64,000 bases of DNA from Marinomonas algicola (GCF_014805825.1 NZ_CP061941.1:1798001-1862000); one strand, 5' to 3'. Positions 8,874 to 18,216 are shown, counted from the first letter of the stretch. Numbers and translations: made by a program. The notes: generated from the letters alone by a model not told the origin.

Positions 8874-9470
8874 ATGAAACCAGAACTAAACCACAATGCT
8901 ACTGGTGTGAAACGTCCTTTCAAGCTAGAAGAGATTTGGCGTATTCGCACTCGAATTGAAATTCAAAACAACTTGATGCAATTAGCTTTACTTAATTTGG
9001 CTATAGATAGCAAGCTAAGATCATGTGACTTACTCTCTTTAAAAGTTCGAGACGTCACTACTCTCGATCAAGTATTTGAAAGGGTTCAATTAACGCAGAA
9101 GAAAACTGGGATCGAAGTTCAATTTGAGATAACTCCGAGAACACAACAAAGTATTATCCATTGGATTCAAGAAGTTAAATTGCAACCCAGTGATTATTTG
9201 TTTCGGAGTATACGTCGCTCTAATCAACCAATAAGCTATTCATATTACAGGTCTATCATCAGGAGCTGGGCTGAGCAATTAGGACTTGATTCTGACCTTT
9301 ATGGAACTCACTCAATGCGAAGAACCAAAGCGACTTTGGTTTATGCTCGAACCAAAAATATACGTGCCGTTCAGTTACTACTTGGTCATACAAAAATTGA
9401 TAACACCATCAGATATTTGGGAATAGAGATTGAAGACGCCATTAAAATATCGAGAGAAACCGATTGTTGA
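8874..9470 (+). CDS. Small tyrosine recombinase/integrase, 198 aa
   Basis: This is a phage-integrase catalytic domain almost on its own, without a clear core-binding domain. The catalytic set is present: Arg in AIDSKLRSCDLLSLK, Lys in LTQKKTG, HxxR in GTHSMRRTKAT, His in LLLGHTKIDNT and Tyr in IRYLGI. Such short integrases are common beside islands and plasmids in marine gammaproteobacteria. A strong AGGAGG precedes the ATG at 8874. The gene is divergent from gajA, with a 287-bp AT-rich gap between them that holds no other gene. It is followed by a hairpin with a 3' 11-mer shared with the next unit. Its substrate site is unknown. Confidence 0.85.
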   Translation: MKPELNHNATGVKRPFKLEEIWRIRTRIEIQNNLMQLALLNLAIDSKLRSCDLLSLKVRDVTTLDQVFERVQLTQKKTGIEVQFEITPRTQQSIIHWIQEVKLQPSDYLFRSIRRSNQPISYSYYRSIIRSWAEQLGLDSDLYGTHSMRRTKATLVYARTKNIRAVQLLLGHTKIDNTIRYLGIEIEDAIKISRETDC

Positions 9471-9478
9471 TTTAGCGC

Positions 9479-9508
9479 AGGCAGTGTTCTTATGCTGCCT
9501 TTGCCCCA
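9479..9508 (+). terminator. Hairpin followed by CCTTTGCCCCA
   Basis: AGGCAG (9479-9484) pairs with CTGCCT (9495-9500) directly after the integrase stop. There is no long U-run. The bases CCTTTGCCCCA at 9498-9508 recur after the hairpin that closes the DUF4041 gene, so this may be a shared boundary or recombination element as well as a terminator. Confidence 0.45.
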
Positions 9509-9737
9509 AGATTAGTCAGCGACTGCATGAGCCATTACTCCCCAGGCCATCATTTGGAATATTTTTTCTAACTCAAAGCAAGGAGCTAATCTGCCTATAA
9601 GAAACATAGATATTTGAAACCTTAGCGCTCTCATAGCTATAGACTTTATGTAATCTGTTTGATTTCAATGTAACCCTTCCAATTTTGTTGTGCTAGCATC
9701 GGAAGCATAATTCTAATTTGCTTAGAGGAGAAATGCA

Positions 9738-10052
9738 TTGGCCAGACGAGGAAGTGGTTTAAGGACGGCTATAAAGGTTGTTAAAGCTATAGATAGGGCC
9801 AACAAACAAGCCGCCCGCGAAACTCAGCGTAGAGAGAAAGCTCGGCAACGTGCTGAAGCTCAAGCACTTAGAGAGCATGAAAAAGGTGTGCGTGAAGCTC
9901 AGCGAGAACTAAAGCGGCAAGTAAGACAGCAACAATCCGCAGCAAAGCAAGCATTTAAAAATGCGCTATCAAATGCAAATGAAGAGTACCAAGACCGCTG
10001 CGAAGAACGAGCCGCACTTAGAAAGCAATTCATACAAGAGGTTTTAAGGTAA
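9738..10052 (+). CDS. Small basic coiled-coil protein, 104 aa
   Basis: Rich in Arg, Lys, Gln, Ala and Glu, the protein is predicted to be one long helix (ANKQAARETQRREKARQRAEAQ...). There is no membrane segment or catalytic motif. The start is TTG at 9738, set by the AGAGGAG Shine-Dalgarno at 9724-9730. The nearer ATG at 9733 is out of frame and reads only nine codons. Its stop is 3 bp before the DUF4041/GIY-YIG gene, so both form an operon and the proteins may interact. No function is assigned. Confidence 0.65.
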   Translation: MARRGSGLRTAIKVVKAIDRANKQAARETQRREKARQRAEAQALREHEKGVREAQRELKRQVRQQQSAAKQAFKNALSNANEEYQDRCEERAALRKQFIQEVLR

Positions 10053-10055
10053 ACA

Positions 10056-11498
10056 ATGGATAATAATTTACTGATATTAGCAGGCATATCTTTGTTAGCA
10101 GTTTTGCTGACCTATATAGTGACGAAACGCTCTGCGGATAAAAAAGTTGGACAGTACAAGTCAATAGATGAAGCGTTAAAGAAAGCCAAAGAAGAGCACG
10201 AGACATTAAAGAAAGCAAATGAATCTCTTCAGCAAACTAATGAGATAGCAAAGCAGGCGCTTTCCAAAATTAACGCTGAAACTGCCGACCTACAAGCTTT
10301 GAAAGGACAAGATGACTCTCTTAAAGTTAGTATTCTAGAACAGCAACAGTCTCTTGACGCTGCCCAAAACACTCTAAATGAACTTAATGCCAATATTGAA
10401 AAGAGCGAACAGGATCTGAACGAGCTTATGGGTGGGATAGACTTGTATTCACGACTCGATGAATATACTGCTCATGGTCATTTTGAAATGCCACAATATC
10501 TCTACGAAACATCAACTCGCTATTCTGAAGAGATCAAAGACATACGGCAGCAGCAAAAAGACATGATTAAAGCGAAAACCGCAGTCACCTTCCCTGAAAC
10601 GACCGTTATTTCTAATGATAAGTCTTTGAATAAAAAAATCCTCAATGGTCAAGTTAAGCTAATGCTAACTGCGTTCAATATTGAATGTGACATGCTTATT
10701 GGCAAGGTTTCACCAAGCTCATTTGGTCGTACGCTGGAACGAATCGAGAAACTAGCAAACAATCTAGAAAAGTCAGCTGCGACAATGGAGTGTGGCTTTG
10801 ATATTGACTACATCGAACTAAAATTCGAAGAATGTAAGCTTCAGTATCAATATACCCTGAAGAAGCAGGAAGAAATTGCCGAGCAGAAGCTCATCAAAGA
10901 GCAAATTCGTGAAGAGCAGAGAGCAATAAAGGAGTTTGAAAAAGCTATTGCTGAAGCTGAGAAAGAAGAAAAAATGTATCGAAACCTTCTTGATAAAGCT
11001 CAGCAAGAGCTTGCTCAATCTAATGAACAAGAACGTAGTGAAATGGAACAAAGAATAGCCATTCTAGAGCTGCAATTGGCCGAAGCTGAAGCCAAAGAAG
11101 AACGTGCCAAGAGTATGGCGGAACAAACTCGTAAGGGCCATGTGTACGTGATAAGTAACATTGGTTCCTTTGGAGAAGATGTTTACAAGATAGGTTTAAC
11201 GCGTAGGCTAGAGCCTATGGACAGAGTTAAAGAGCTTGGTGATGCCAGTGTACCATTCCCATTTGACGTACATGCCATGATTTATACTGATGATGCACCT
11301 GCACTCGAAACAGCTTTGCACCGTGAATTCCATTCTCAACGTGTTAATGCAGTTAACATTCGTAAGGAGTTCTTCAGTGTCGATCTAGAGGAAATTAAAG
11401 ATGCCGTTGAAAAGATCGCTGGAGTAGATGCTCAGTTCAAAATGACCGCTCTGGCGGAAGACTATTACGAAAGCCTCCGTCTTAGTGATGCCGCATGA
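10056..11498 (+). CDS. DUF4041 protein with C-terminal T5orf172/GIY-YIG (MUG113) domain
   Basis: This 480-aa protein has three parts. Residues 5-22 are a membrane helix (LLILAGISLLAVLLTYIV). Residues 25-360 are mostly coiled coil around a DUF4041 core (about 130-260). The C-terminus is a GIY-YIG-like nuclease domain of the T5orf172/MUG113 type, from GHVYVISN (about 371) through VYKIGLTRR to ALHREFHSQRVN and the conserved KEFF. GIY-YIG domains cut DNA. Membrane anchoring plus coiled coil plus nuclease is an architecture often met among candidate anti-phage proteins, but the activity of this family is not established here. It is the second gene of a two-gene unit. Confidence 0.8.
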   Translation: MDNNLLILAGISLLAVLLTYIVTKRSADKKVGQYKSIDEALKKAKEEHETLKKANESLQQTNEIAKQALSKINAETADLQALKGQDDSLKVSILEQQQSLDAAQNTLNELNANIEKSEQDLNELMGGIDLYSRLDEYTAHGHFEMPQYLYETSTRYSEEIKDIRQQQKDMIKAKTAVTFPETTVISNDKSLNKKILNGQVKLMLTAFNIECDMLIGKVSPSSFGRTLERIEKLANNLEKSAATMECGFDIDYIELKFEECKLQYQYTLKKQEEIAEQKLIKEQIREEQRAIKEFEKAIAEAEKEEKMYRNLLDKAQQELAQSNEQERSEMEQRIAILELQLAEAEAKEERAKSMAEQTRKGHVYVISNIGSFGEDVYKIGLTRRLEPMDRVKELGDASVPFPFDVHAMIYTDDAPALETALHREFHSQRVNAVNIRKEFFSVDLEEIKDAVEKIAGVDAQFKMTALAEDYYESLRLSDAA

Positions 11499-11520
11499 TT
11501 TAACAGTTTTGTCCGTCTTC

Positions 11521-11557
11521 GAGTCAGCCAGATCAACGCTGGCTCACCTTTGCCCCA
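11521..11557 (+). terminator. Hairpin followed by CCTTTGCCCCA
   Basis: GAGTCAGC (11521-11528) pairs with GCTGGCTC (11538-11545) 22 bp after the DUF4041 gene stop, with one G-T wobble. CCTTTGCCCCA follows at 11547-11557, identical to the 11-mer after the hairpin at 9479-9500. Confidence 0.5.
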
Positions 11558-11667
11558 TAACGAGTTAACGTAATTACTCACTAGCAGATCGCGCCAGTCG
11601 ATTTAACATACATTTTCTCATGTCTGCATACGTTTCGGTGATGTTCTACAACCTCCCACAAGGAAAG

Positions 11668-12576
11668 CTATGCAGGAAAAGCAATTGAAACCATTTGTGC
11701 AGACCTTTCTCTAAGTAGTTCCCTGAACGCTATTACTGCAGGGCTGACTTGTTTTCTACTTGGGCAGATTAAGTGGAGTTCTATAGGTGGTGATTGATAA
11801 TCAGGTAAAAGTTGTACCAATTTTCCACTGCGTAAATCTGAAAAGACATCTATCTGGGATCTATATGCAATACCTTTCCCGCTAATAGCCCAGCGTCTAA
11901 CAATATCTGTATCATTACTTACTTTATTACTGCTAACTTTGATTCTGTAGCTTCCGGACTTATCCATATATTCCCAGTTGCTAAATAGGCGACCATCTTT
12001 CTTGTGTAGCAAACAATTATGCTTTCTTAAATCCTCAGGATGTGAGGGTTCACCAAATTTGTATATATAGTCAGGCGAAGCACAGGTGATCCTATCCATA
12101 GTCGCAATATGAAATGAAACCATTGTTGAGTCTTCTGGCCTTCCATAACGAAGGGCAACATCAACTTGATCCAGAAAAAAGTCAGAAAGTGAGTCACCTA
12201 CATTTAAATCTATCGACAGGGTGGGATGTAGATCTGCCAATTCATCTATCCAAGGTAGAACTATATTGCGCCCTAAATCCGATGAAACCGACAACCTTAA
12301 TTTTCCACTGATCTTGCCCTGCAACTGATGAGCTGCTATCCGCCCATGCTCCAAACTCTCCAACGCCTGTCGACAATGGAACAGAAACTGCTCTCCTTGT
12401 GATGTAATTCGGAGCTGCCTTGTCGTTCTTATAAATAATTGTATATCTAGCTGTTTTTCTAATCGCCGGAGGGCGGAACTGACAGCAGATGGCGTGATAC
12501 CCAATTGTTTCGCAGCTTCAGTTATGCTGCCAGTTTCTACTATTCGAATGAATAGATTTAGATCCGAAGTGTTCAT
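11668..12576 (-). CDS. LysR-family transcriptional regulator
   Basis: A full-length 302-aa LysR protein. The N-terminal winged helix-turn-helix reads LFIRIVETGSITEAAKQLGITPSAVSSALRRLEKQL. The periplasmic-binding-like effector domain fills residues 90-300. It is transcribed away from the old-yellow-enzyme gene with 112 bp between the two starts, the usual layout in which a LysR protein controls its neighbour. It probably regulates the flavin oxidoreductase. The effector is unknown. Confidence 0.88.
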   Translation of the reverse strand: MNTSDLNLFIRIVETGSITEAAKQLGITPSAVSSALRRLEKQLDIQLFIRTTRQLRITSQGEQFLFHCRQALESLEHGRIAAHQLQGKISGKLRLSVSSDLGRNIVLPWIDELADLHPTLSIDLNVGDSLSDFFLDQVDVALRYGRPEDSTMVSFHIATMDRITCASPDYIYKFGEPSHPEDLRKHNCLLHKKDGRLFSNWEYMDKSGSYRIKVSSNKVSNDTDIVRRWAISGKGIAYRSQIDVFSDLRSGKLVQLLPDYQSPPIELHLICPSRKQVSPAVIAFRELLRERSAQMVSIAFPA

Positions 12577-12688
12577 TATTAACTTATTTTTAATAGTATT
12601 TGAATTATTGGTGTGTTTTTAGTTTATTAAAAAATGTTAATAATGTCTTTACCGCTCCATAAAGAGTTTAGATTCGCAAGAGGTAAAT

Positions 12689-13894
12689 ATGACCAATTCA
12701 GCAAGCTCCGATCATTTGCTTAATCGTCCACTAGAGCTTCCCTGTGGCGCTGTTATTAAAAACAGGCTTGTAAAATCAGCCATGTCAGATTCACTTGCAG
12801 ATGGGGAGGGTGATCCCACAGATGCCCAGGCTCGACTTTATGAAAGATGGGCAGAGGGTGGCCTTGGATTATCTATCATTGGAGAAGTGCAGGTAGATCC
12901 ACGCTTTCCTGAAAAGCCCGGTAATCTAGTATTAAGCGCTGACTCGGATCTAAAGGCTTTGCACTCTTTAGCCTCACGTGCCTCGACTAATGGCGCTCAT
13001 ATATGGCCCCAGTTAGGTCATGCCGGAGGACTTTCGTATTTGTCCATAAGCCAACCGAAAGGGCCATCCGCCCTGAAAATTGGTGGCTTTCGATGTGCTG
13101 GAATGTCGGATACAGAGGTGTCTCAGTTACCGGACATGTATGCTAGAGCAGCAATACTAGCAAAAGATGTTGGATTTACGGGTGTTCAGATTCACGCAGG
13201 CCATGGATTTTTACTCAGTCAGTTCTTGTCACCACTATTCAATCGCCGAAAAGACCAGTATGGCGGTTCCATAGAAGCGCGATGCCGGATTATTGTCGAG
13301 ATAATTGATAAAGTGCGAAGTGCCGTTGGCGCTTCATTTCCTATCGGAATTAAGATCAACTCTTCAGATCAATTGGAGGGTGGCTTAACACAAGAAGATG
13401 CTTTAGAAGCTATTCGTATTCTCGATCAAACTTCAATTGATTTGATAGAGTTAAGTGGAGGCTCCTATTTCCCCGGAGCAAAATCCAGTTCTGACAGCTC
13501 TTCTAGAGGCCCTTATTTTGTCGAATTTTCAGAAAAAGCAAAGAGTCTAACTAGTATTCCTTTAGTAGTTACGGGCGGCTTTAAAACCCGTGAACAGGCG
13601 TTAAACTCGTTGGCAAATGGTACTGTCGATTCCGTTGGATTGGCGCGTGCATTGGTATTGAATCCTGAGCTTGCGAATGATTGGCTAGCCGGAACTAGTG
13701 ATAAGCCTGATTTTCCTAGGTTTGAGGCTCCGCCTCAAGGAGGAATAACTGCTTGGTACACCATGTTTTTAACCGCAATAGGCAATGATAGTGAAAGCAA
13801 TTTCGATCTTGATCTTTCATCAGCTATCCATCTTTACGAGGAGCGTGATGAGAATCGTTGCGTGACATGGCAGCGAAAATTCTCTCGCTTCTGA
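12689..13894 (+). CDS. NADH:flavin oxidoreductase, old yellow enzyme family
   Basis: A 401-aa FMN-dependent TIM-barrel enzyme. Family landmarks are the N-terminal LPCGAVIKNRLVKSAMSD, the HAGHGFLLSQFLSP loop carrying the His/His substrate pair, FNRRKDQYGGS, and the FMN-phosphate site VVTGGFKT...GTVDSVGLARALVLNP. Such enzymes reduce activated C=C bonds of enones and nitro compounds with NAD(P)H. It is cytosolic and lies divergent from a LysR gene. The start ATG follows AAGAGG. The exact substrate cannot be told from sequence. Confidence 0.88.
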   Translation: MTNSASSDHLLNRPLELPCGAVIKNRLVKSAMSDSLADGEGDPTDAQARLYERWAEGGLGLSIIGEVQVDPRFPEKPGNLVLSADSDLKALHSLASRASTNGAHIWPQLGHAGGLSYLSISQPKGPSALKIGGFRCAGMSDTEVSQLPDMYARAAILAKDVGFTGVQIHAGHGFLLSQFLSPLFNRRKDQYGGSIEARCRIIVEIIDKVRSAVGASFPIGIKINSSDQLEGGLTQEDALEAIRILDQTSIDLIELSGGSYFPGAKSSSDSSSRGPYFVEFSEKAKSLTSIPLVVTGGFKTREQALNSLANGTVDSVGLARALVLNPELANDWLAGTSDKPDFPRFEAPPQGGITAWYTMFLTAIGNDSESNFDLDLSSAIHLYEERDENRCVTWQRKFSRF

Positions 13895-14167
13895 AGGTAT
13901 CTGATATTTCTTCACTTCAAACATGGCTAAACACATGAACGAAGTGCCTGTTATTCAGTGTTGTTAAGGTGAATCAGCATAGGTATCTTCTCGCCTTAAC
14001 AAATTACTAACGGTTATCCAATGAATGAATCTGGAGCGCAGACTCTAAATGGCTTTTGTCCAAAAACATGTTTGAGCGAACCTCCTCTACTCGCTCAAAG
14101 CGGAAAATCATATATTTGGCTCATTAGCGTTACCTGTTTTACTAATCACAACCGCTAGTCAAAAATA

Positions 14168-14394
14168 CACACAATTCCTTCATCTATCTGGCCAATCGCT
14201 CTTACGAGGATCTTTAGCATGTAAGCTCTATGAAATTTTCTGGAGCTTACAATGAGAACCCCTTTGTTACCTTGATTCATCCTATGGGTGACCATCCCAA
14301 TCAATATTTTCTTTCTATTCATCTTTCCCGCACATGCCAGTGATGGGCCATTCTATCAGCGTGGTCAGGAAGGCTGGTTTTGGTATCAGGCCAT
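14168..14394 (+). repeat. Left copy of a ~227-bp direct repeat
   Basis: This segment, beginning near CTTCATCTATCTGGCCAAT, is about 90% identical to 22618-22843 and in the same orientation. Similarity stops sharply after GGCTGGTTTTGGTATCA, where the fic-like coding sequence begins on this side. The copies bracket 8.4 kb. The 270 bp between the old-yellow-enzyme gene and this repeat hold nothing I recognise. Confidence 0.8.
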
Positions 14395-14953
14395 TCCAAG
14401 TGCCTCGTCTTATGATTCAGTTAATGGATTGTTGAAAAAGACGGATGCACATCCTCTTATTGCTTCTGCTGCATTTCACTATGAATTTGAATTTATTCAT
14501 CCTTTTAGTGATAGAAATGGTCGCATAGGTCGTTTTTGGCAGACACTAGTATTAAAGGATTGGCATCCTTTACTTGCTTTTTTGCCTGCAGAGACCGTCA
14601 TCAAAGCGAGACAAGAAGAATATTATCAGTCGCTTCGAGAAGCGGATGCTAAATCTGACTGCAGTGTCTTTATTGAGTTATTGTTGTCTGCTATTAACCA
14701 GTCACTTACGGAAGCGATTCAGTCAGAGGAAAAAGCGCGGGTAAAAACAACAGATCAAATATTAGAGGTTTTAAAAGAGTCTCCACACTTAGCCCTCATC
14801 GACGTTGCTAACCGAATAGGTCGTTCTGTGAGTACTGTAGAGAGAGAGGTTTCAAAATTAAAGCAGGGAGGGCGCTTAGAGTACCACGGCCCTAAAAAAA
14901 TGGTGTTTGGTTGGTCAGAGAAATTTGAAGTAGTGGTATCTTATTCTAAATAA
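14288..14953 (+). pseudogene. Fic-family protein, N-terminally truncated
   Basis: Fic homology starts only around 14396, right after the repeat. The first ~35 codons (GTG at 14288) are encoded by the repeat and are not native. The Fic core motif appears as HPFSDRNGRIGR, against the family HPFx(D/E)GNGRxxR: the glycine that helps bind nucleotide phosphate is Arg. After FWQTLVLKDWHPLLAFLP comes a C-terminal winged-helix DNA-binding region (ALIDVANRIGRSVSTVEREVSKLKQGG). Fic enzymes transfer AMP to target proteins. This copy lacks its N-terminal half and an ideal active site, so it is probably inactive. The 316 bp that follow contain only a small CCCC-TTGC-GGGG hairpin. Confidence 0.65.
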
Positions 14954-15269
14954 ACTAAGAAAGAGAGTAGGTAATGTCGACCAGAAAATGTGAAAAAGTT
15001 AAGTTCACCCCTTGCGGGGACGGGTTAAGTTAAATTACTTATGGATATAACGGAAAGAGTGTCGAAAACAGCTACGTCAGCTGAATTGTTGAGTTGCCAA
15101 CACTTTCGGCAGAAATCCTAAAAGCTATCCTAAATGGTAAATACCTTCAAACGTGACCTTATTTGATCTTACTGCTGATTCATTAAAAAATTAAGGTCGT
15201 AGCGGGGGAGGACCAGAATAGAGAACGGCCGCCAATGAACTTTTTTATTTGCCATTAATTATTTATGCA

Positions 15270-16181
15270 TTAAGTCTTACCCACATTAATAAAAGGGTTT
15301 TCTCTAAGCCTTTGTGCAGCCAATTCAATAAACGAACGCACCTTTGCATTCGCTCGTCGGCCTTCAACATTGACCACATTTACCGGCAGTGGATCCTCCT
15401 CGTAATCGGTCAGGACCGCTTTAAGCGTACCTTTTTTTAGCTCCTCACCAACCTGATACGACATCAAGCGCGTAATGCCTCTGCCTTCAATGGCCGCTTG
15501 TAAAGCGGCTGCATTTTGATTACACATTAATCTGGGACTAAGTTTTATCAGTTCTTTTTTTCCGTCATTCTGAAATTGCCAGGTTGTGGTACTTTCGAAG
15601 GTGGCAGGAAAAATCAAATCATGTTCTATTAAATCCTCTGGGTATTTGGGCACACCGCGTTTCTTAAAATAACCGGGCGAGCCACATACAATACGTCGAA
15701 CAATGCCAACCTGAGAGGCGAATAAGTTTGAATCCTTTAAATGACCAATGCGAATGGCGACATCGAGCTCCTCTTCTAGCAAGCTTGTGACTCTATCGTA
15801 AAACATCGCTTTTACACTGACCTCTGAGTACATCCCTAAATATTCGTTAACAATAGGCATCACATGCTTCTGACCGAACAACACCGGCGCAGTTACTGTC
15901 AGTATTCCTGATGGAGTACTGTAAACTCCTGCTGCCGAAGCTTCGGCCTCTTCCAAATTTTCAATAATACGTTGCATATCATTAAAAAAACGCGTTCCCG
16001 ACTCCGTCAAACGTACCAAGCGAGTTGTGCGATTAAACAGCTTGATCCGCAAGCGTCCTTCTAGCTCCGCGATTGCACGTGTTGCCGTGGGTGCTGACAT
16101 CCCAAGTACGTCAGCCGCGGAAGAAAAGCTTTGTTGTTTTGCTACTTCAATAAACACTTTAATGGTTTGTAATTTATCCAA
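15270..16181 (-). CDS. LysR-family transcriptional regulator of the redox operon
   Basis: A 303-aa LysR protein with the N-terminal helix-turn-helix VFIEVAKQQSFSSAADVLGMSAPTATRAIAELEGRL and a complete effector domain. It is divergent from the dihydrolipoamide-dehydrogenase-like gene at 16353, with a 171-bp AT-rich intergenic region that must contain both promoters. It most likely senses an electrophile, oxidant or xenobiotic and controls the 16353-22329 genes. It lies inside the 8.4-kb repeat-bounded segment. Confidence 0.85.
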   Translation of the reverse strand: MDKLQTIKVFIEVAKQQSFSSAADVLGMSAPTATRAIAELEGRLRIKLFNRTTRLVRLTESGTRFFNDMQRIIENLEEAEASAAGVYSTPSGILTVTAPVLFGQKHVMPIVNEYLGMYSEVSVKAMFYDRVTSLLEEELDVAIRIGHLKDSNLFASQVGIVRRIVCGSPGYFKKRGVPKYPEDLIEHDLIFPATFESTTTWQFQNDGKKELIKLSPRLMCNQNAAALQAAIEGRGITRLMSYQVGEELKKGTLKAVLTDYEEDPLPVNVVNVEGRRANAKVRSFIELAAQRLRENPFINVGKT

Positions 16182-16352
16182 AATGGATACCTCTATCTAG
16201 TTAACTCCTACGATTATTTCATTTTAAACAAATATTAATTACATAAAAAAACAATTATTTCACAAAATTACCCCATAAACTGTATTTAACTATAACGAAC
16301 ACTGACATGTTTAGGTCTTTTTCTCTGAAGGGCTATATTTTGAGGATTACAC

Positions 16353-17798
16353 ATGAAGAACACACGATCTGTTGACGTTGCTATTATCGGCGCAGGTACA
16401 TCTGGTATGGGCGCCTACCGCGAAGCCCTTAAACACACCGACAATATTGTGCTTATTGAAGGAGATCAATACGGTACCACCTGCGCACGCGTGGGCTGTA
16501 TGCCTTCCAAGCTACTGATTGCCCCAGCCGAAGCACGACACCGCGCCGAAAAGTTCGATGCCTTTGGTTTGCGCGGCACCTTGCCCGAGGTAGATGGCAA
16601 AGCCGTGATGCAGCGCGTACGCGATGAGCGCGATCGTTTTGTGGGTTTTGTTAAAGAATCAGTAGAAGGTTTTAAGCCCGAACACCGTATTATGGCAAAG
16701 GCCAGATTTATCGACGATCACACCTTGGCACTCTCTAACGGTGAGCGCATTTATGCTCAGCGCATTGTAATTGCCGTCGGTTCACGCCCGAGCCACCCAG
16801 AATTTTTTAGCGCTGCGGGCGATCGTCTGATTACTAACGACCACGTCTTTTATTGGGACGATTTGCCGGAATCGGTGGCGGTATTTGGTGCGGGTGTGAT
16901 TGGTTTAGAACTTGGCCAAGCACTGCATCGCTTAGGTGTGAAGGTGCACCTGTTTGGCCGAGACAATGGTGCCGGCCCCTTAACCGACCCCGAAGTCACA
17001 CGCTACGCCTACAATACCTTCCGCGAAGAATTTCCGTTCCACGGAAACGCGCATATCGAGCGTATTTCGCGTGAAAGCAATAAAGTGAGTATCACCTATC
17101 AAGATAATTCACAAAGCGAAGTCCTTACAGAGACCTTCAATTATTTGCTCGCCGCAACCGGCAGGCGTTCCAATATCGACCAACTCAACATCCACAACAC
17201 AAGCTTGGCACTCGACGAGCGCGGTATTCCCGTATTCGATCGCCTCTCCATGCAGTGTGGCGACAGCCATATTTTTATCGCCGGCGATGTCAATGGTGAT
17301 ATTCCCTTGTTACACGAAGCCTCGGACGAAGGCCGTTTGGCCGGTGAAAATGCCGCGTTGTACCCCAATACGCTTAAACGCGCGCGCAAAACCCCGTTGG
17401 GCATTGCGTTTTCCGATCCACAAGTCGCCATGGTCGGCAAGTCTTACCGTGAACTTAGTCAAGCCGGTGACAACTTTGCGATAGGCTCAATTAGCTTCGA
17501 AGACCAAGGCCGTAGCCGTGTCATGCTGGTCAACAAAGGCCTGATGCGCCTCTACGGTAACCCCGAAACTGGTGTGTTATTAGGTGCCGAGATGATTGGC
17601 CCCGAGCATGAGCATCTGGCGCATTTACTGGCTTGGTGCATCCAAATGCGTATGACTGTCGCCGATATTCTGCAAATGCCCTTTTATCACCCGGTTATTG
17701 AAGAAGGATTGCGCAGTGGTCTGCGCGATTTATTGCAAAAAATGGGCATGGGACCACAACCACCATTGCGCTGCATTGATTGCGGCGTAGGAGCTTAA
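16353..17798 (+). CDS. Dihydrolipoyl dehydrogenase-like pyridine nucleotide-disulfide oxidoreductase
   Basis: A 481-aa flavoprotein with all class-I landmarks. The FAD GxGxxG is VAIIGAGTSGMGAYREA, the redox disulfide sits in TTCARVGCMPSK, the NAD site is AVFGAGVIGLELGQAL, the second FAD site is IFIAGDVNG, and the C-terminal active-site HPVIEEGLR carries the His-Glu pair. The C-terminus adds a Cys-pair tail, RCIDCGVGA. No 2-oxoacid dehydrogenase E1/E2 genes are nearby, so it may reduce another disulfide or electrophile rather than serve a dehydrogenase complex. GC is visibly higher than in flanking genes, which suggests transfer. Confidence 0.85.
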   Translation: MKNTRSVDVAIIGAGTSGMGAYREALKHTDNIVLIEGDQYGTTCARVGCMPSKLLIAPAEARHRAEKFDAFGLRGTLPEVDGKAVMQRVRDERDRFVGFVKESVEGFKPEHRIMAKARFIDDHTLALSNGERIYAQRIVIAVGSRPSHPEFFSAAGDRLITNDHVFYWDDLPESVAVFGAGVIGLELGQALHRLGVKVHLFGRDNGAGPLTDPEVTRYAYNTFREEFPFHGNAHIERISRESNKVSITYQDNSQSEVLTETFNYLLAATGRRSNIDQLNIHNTSLALDERGIPVFDRLSMQCGDSHIFIAGDVNGDIPLLHEASDEGRLAGENAALYPNTLKRARKTPLGIAFSDPQVAMVGKSYRELSQAGDNFAIGSISFEDQGRSRVMLVNKGLMRLYGNPETGVLLGAEMIGPEHEHLAHLLAWCIQMRMTVADILQMPFYHPVIEEGLRSGLRDLLQKMGMGPQPPLRCIDCGVGA

Positions 17799-17801
17799 AT
17801 T

Positions 17802-18216
17802 ATGTTGGATTTATACATTTGGAATACACCTAACGGCCGCAAGACCATCATCATGCTGGAGGAAATACACCCTCAAACCAATCGACATTGGCACAGGGAC
17901 TCAGAAAGAGCCTGATTTTTTTGCACATCAACCCCAACGGGCGAATACCCGCTCTGTATGATCATGAAACCGGTGCACGCGTTTTTGAGTCCGGTGCGAT
18001 ATTGCTGTAATTGGCCGAAAATACCCCGCCGGCGACGCGCTGTTACCTCGTACACCGGTAGAGCGCGCCGAGGTATTGGGCTGGACCTACTGGCAAACCG
18101 GCGGTTTTGGTCCGATGCTCGGCCAATACAATCATTTTTCCAGCCTCAATGACGACTCACCTACGGCGCAGAACGGCTTACCGTATGGCCAACAGCGTTT
18201 TAAAGATGAGTCATAG
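17802..18216 (+). pseudogene. Glutathione S-transferase pseudogene
   Basis: The frame starts at ATG 17802 with a GST N-terminus (MLDLYIWNTPNGRKTIIMLEE) and is broken by frameshifts. LKPIDIGTGTQKEPDFF continues in one frame and LHINPNGRIPALYDHETGARVFESGAILL in another, then a stop. GDALLPRTPVERAEVLGWTYWQTGG...FGPMLGQYNHF follows. At least three disruptions and loss of the C-terminal domain make it non-functional. It lies directly after the dehydrogenase gene and was once part of the operon. The 268 bp after it, up to 18485, show no recognisable gene. Confidence 0.8.

Noticed and set aside
8874..9470. Integron integrase with cassettes
   Set aside because: The IntI-specific insert is not visible and no attC (GTTRRRY...RYYYAAC) sites were seen nearby.
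14288..14390. Signal peptide on the Fic protein (MTIPINIFFLFIFPAHA)
   Set aside because: The stretch is encoded by the direct repeat, is not part of the Fic family, and recurs at 22.8 kb without a gene.
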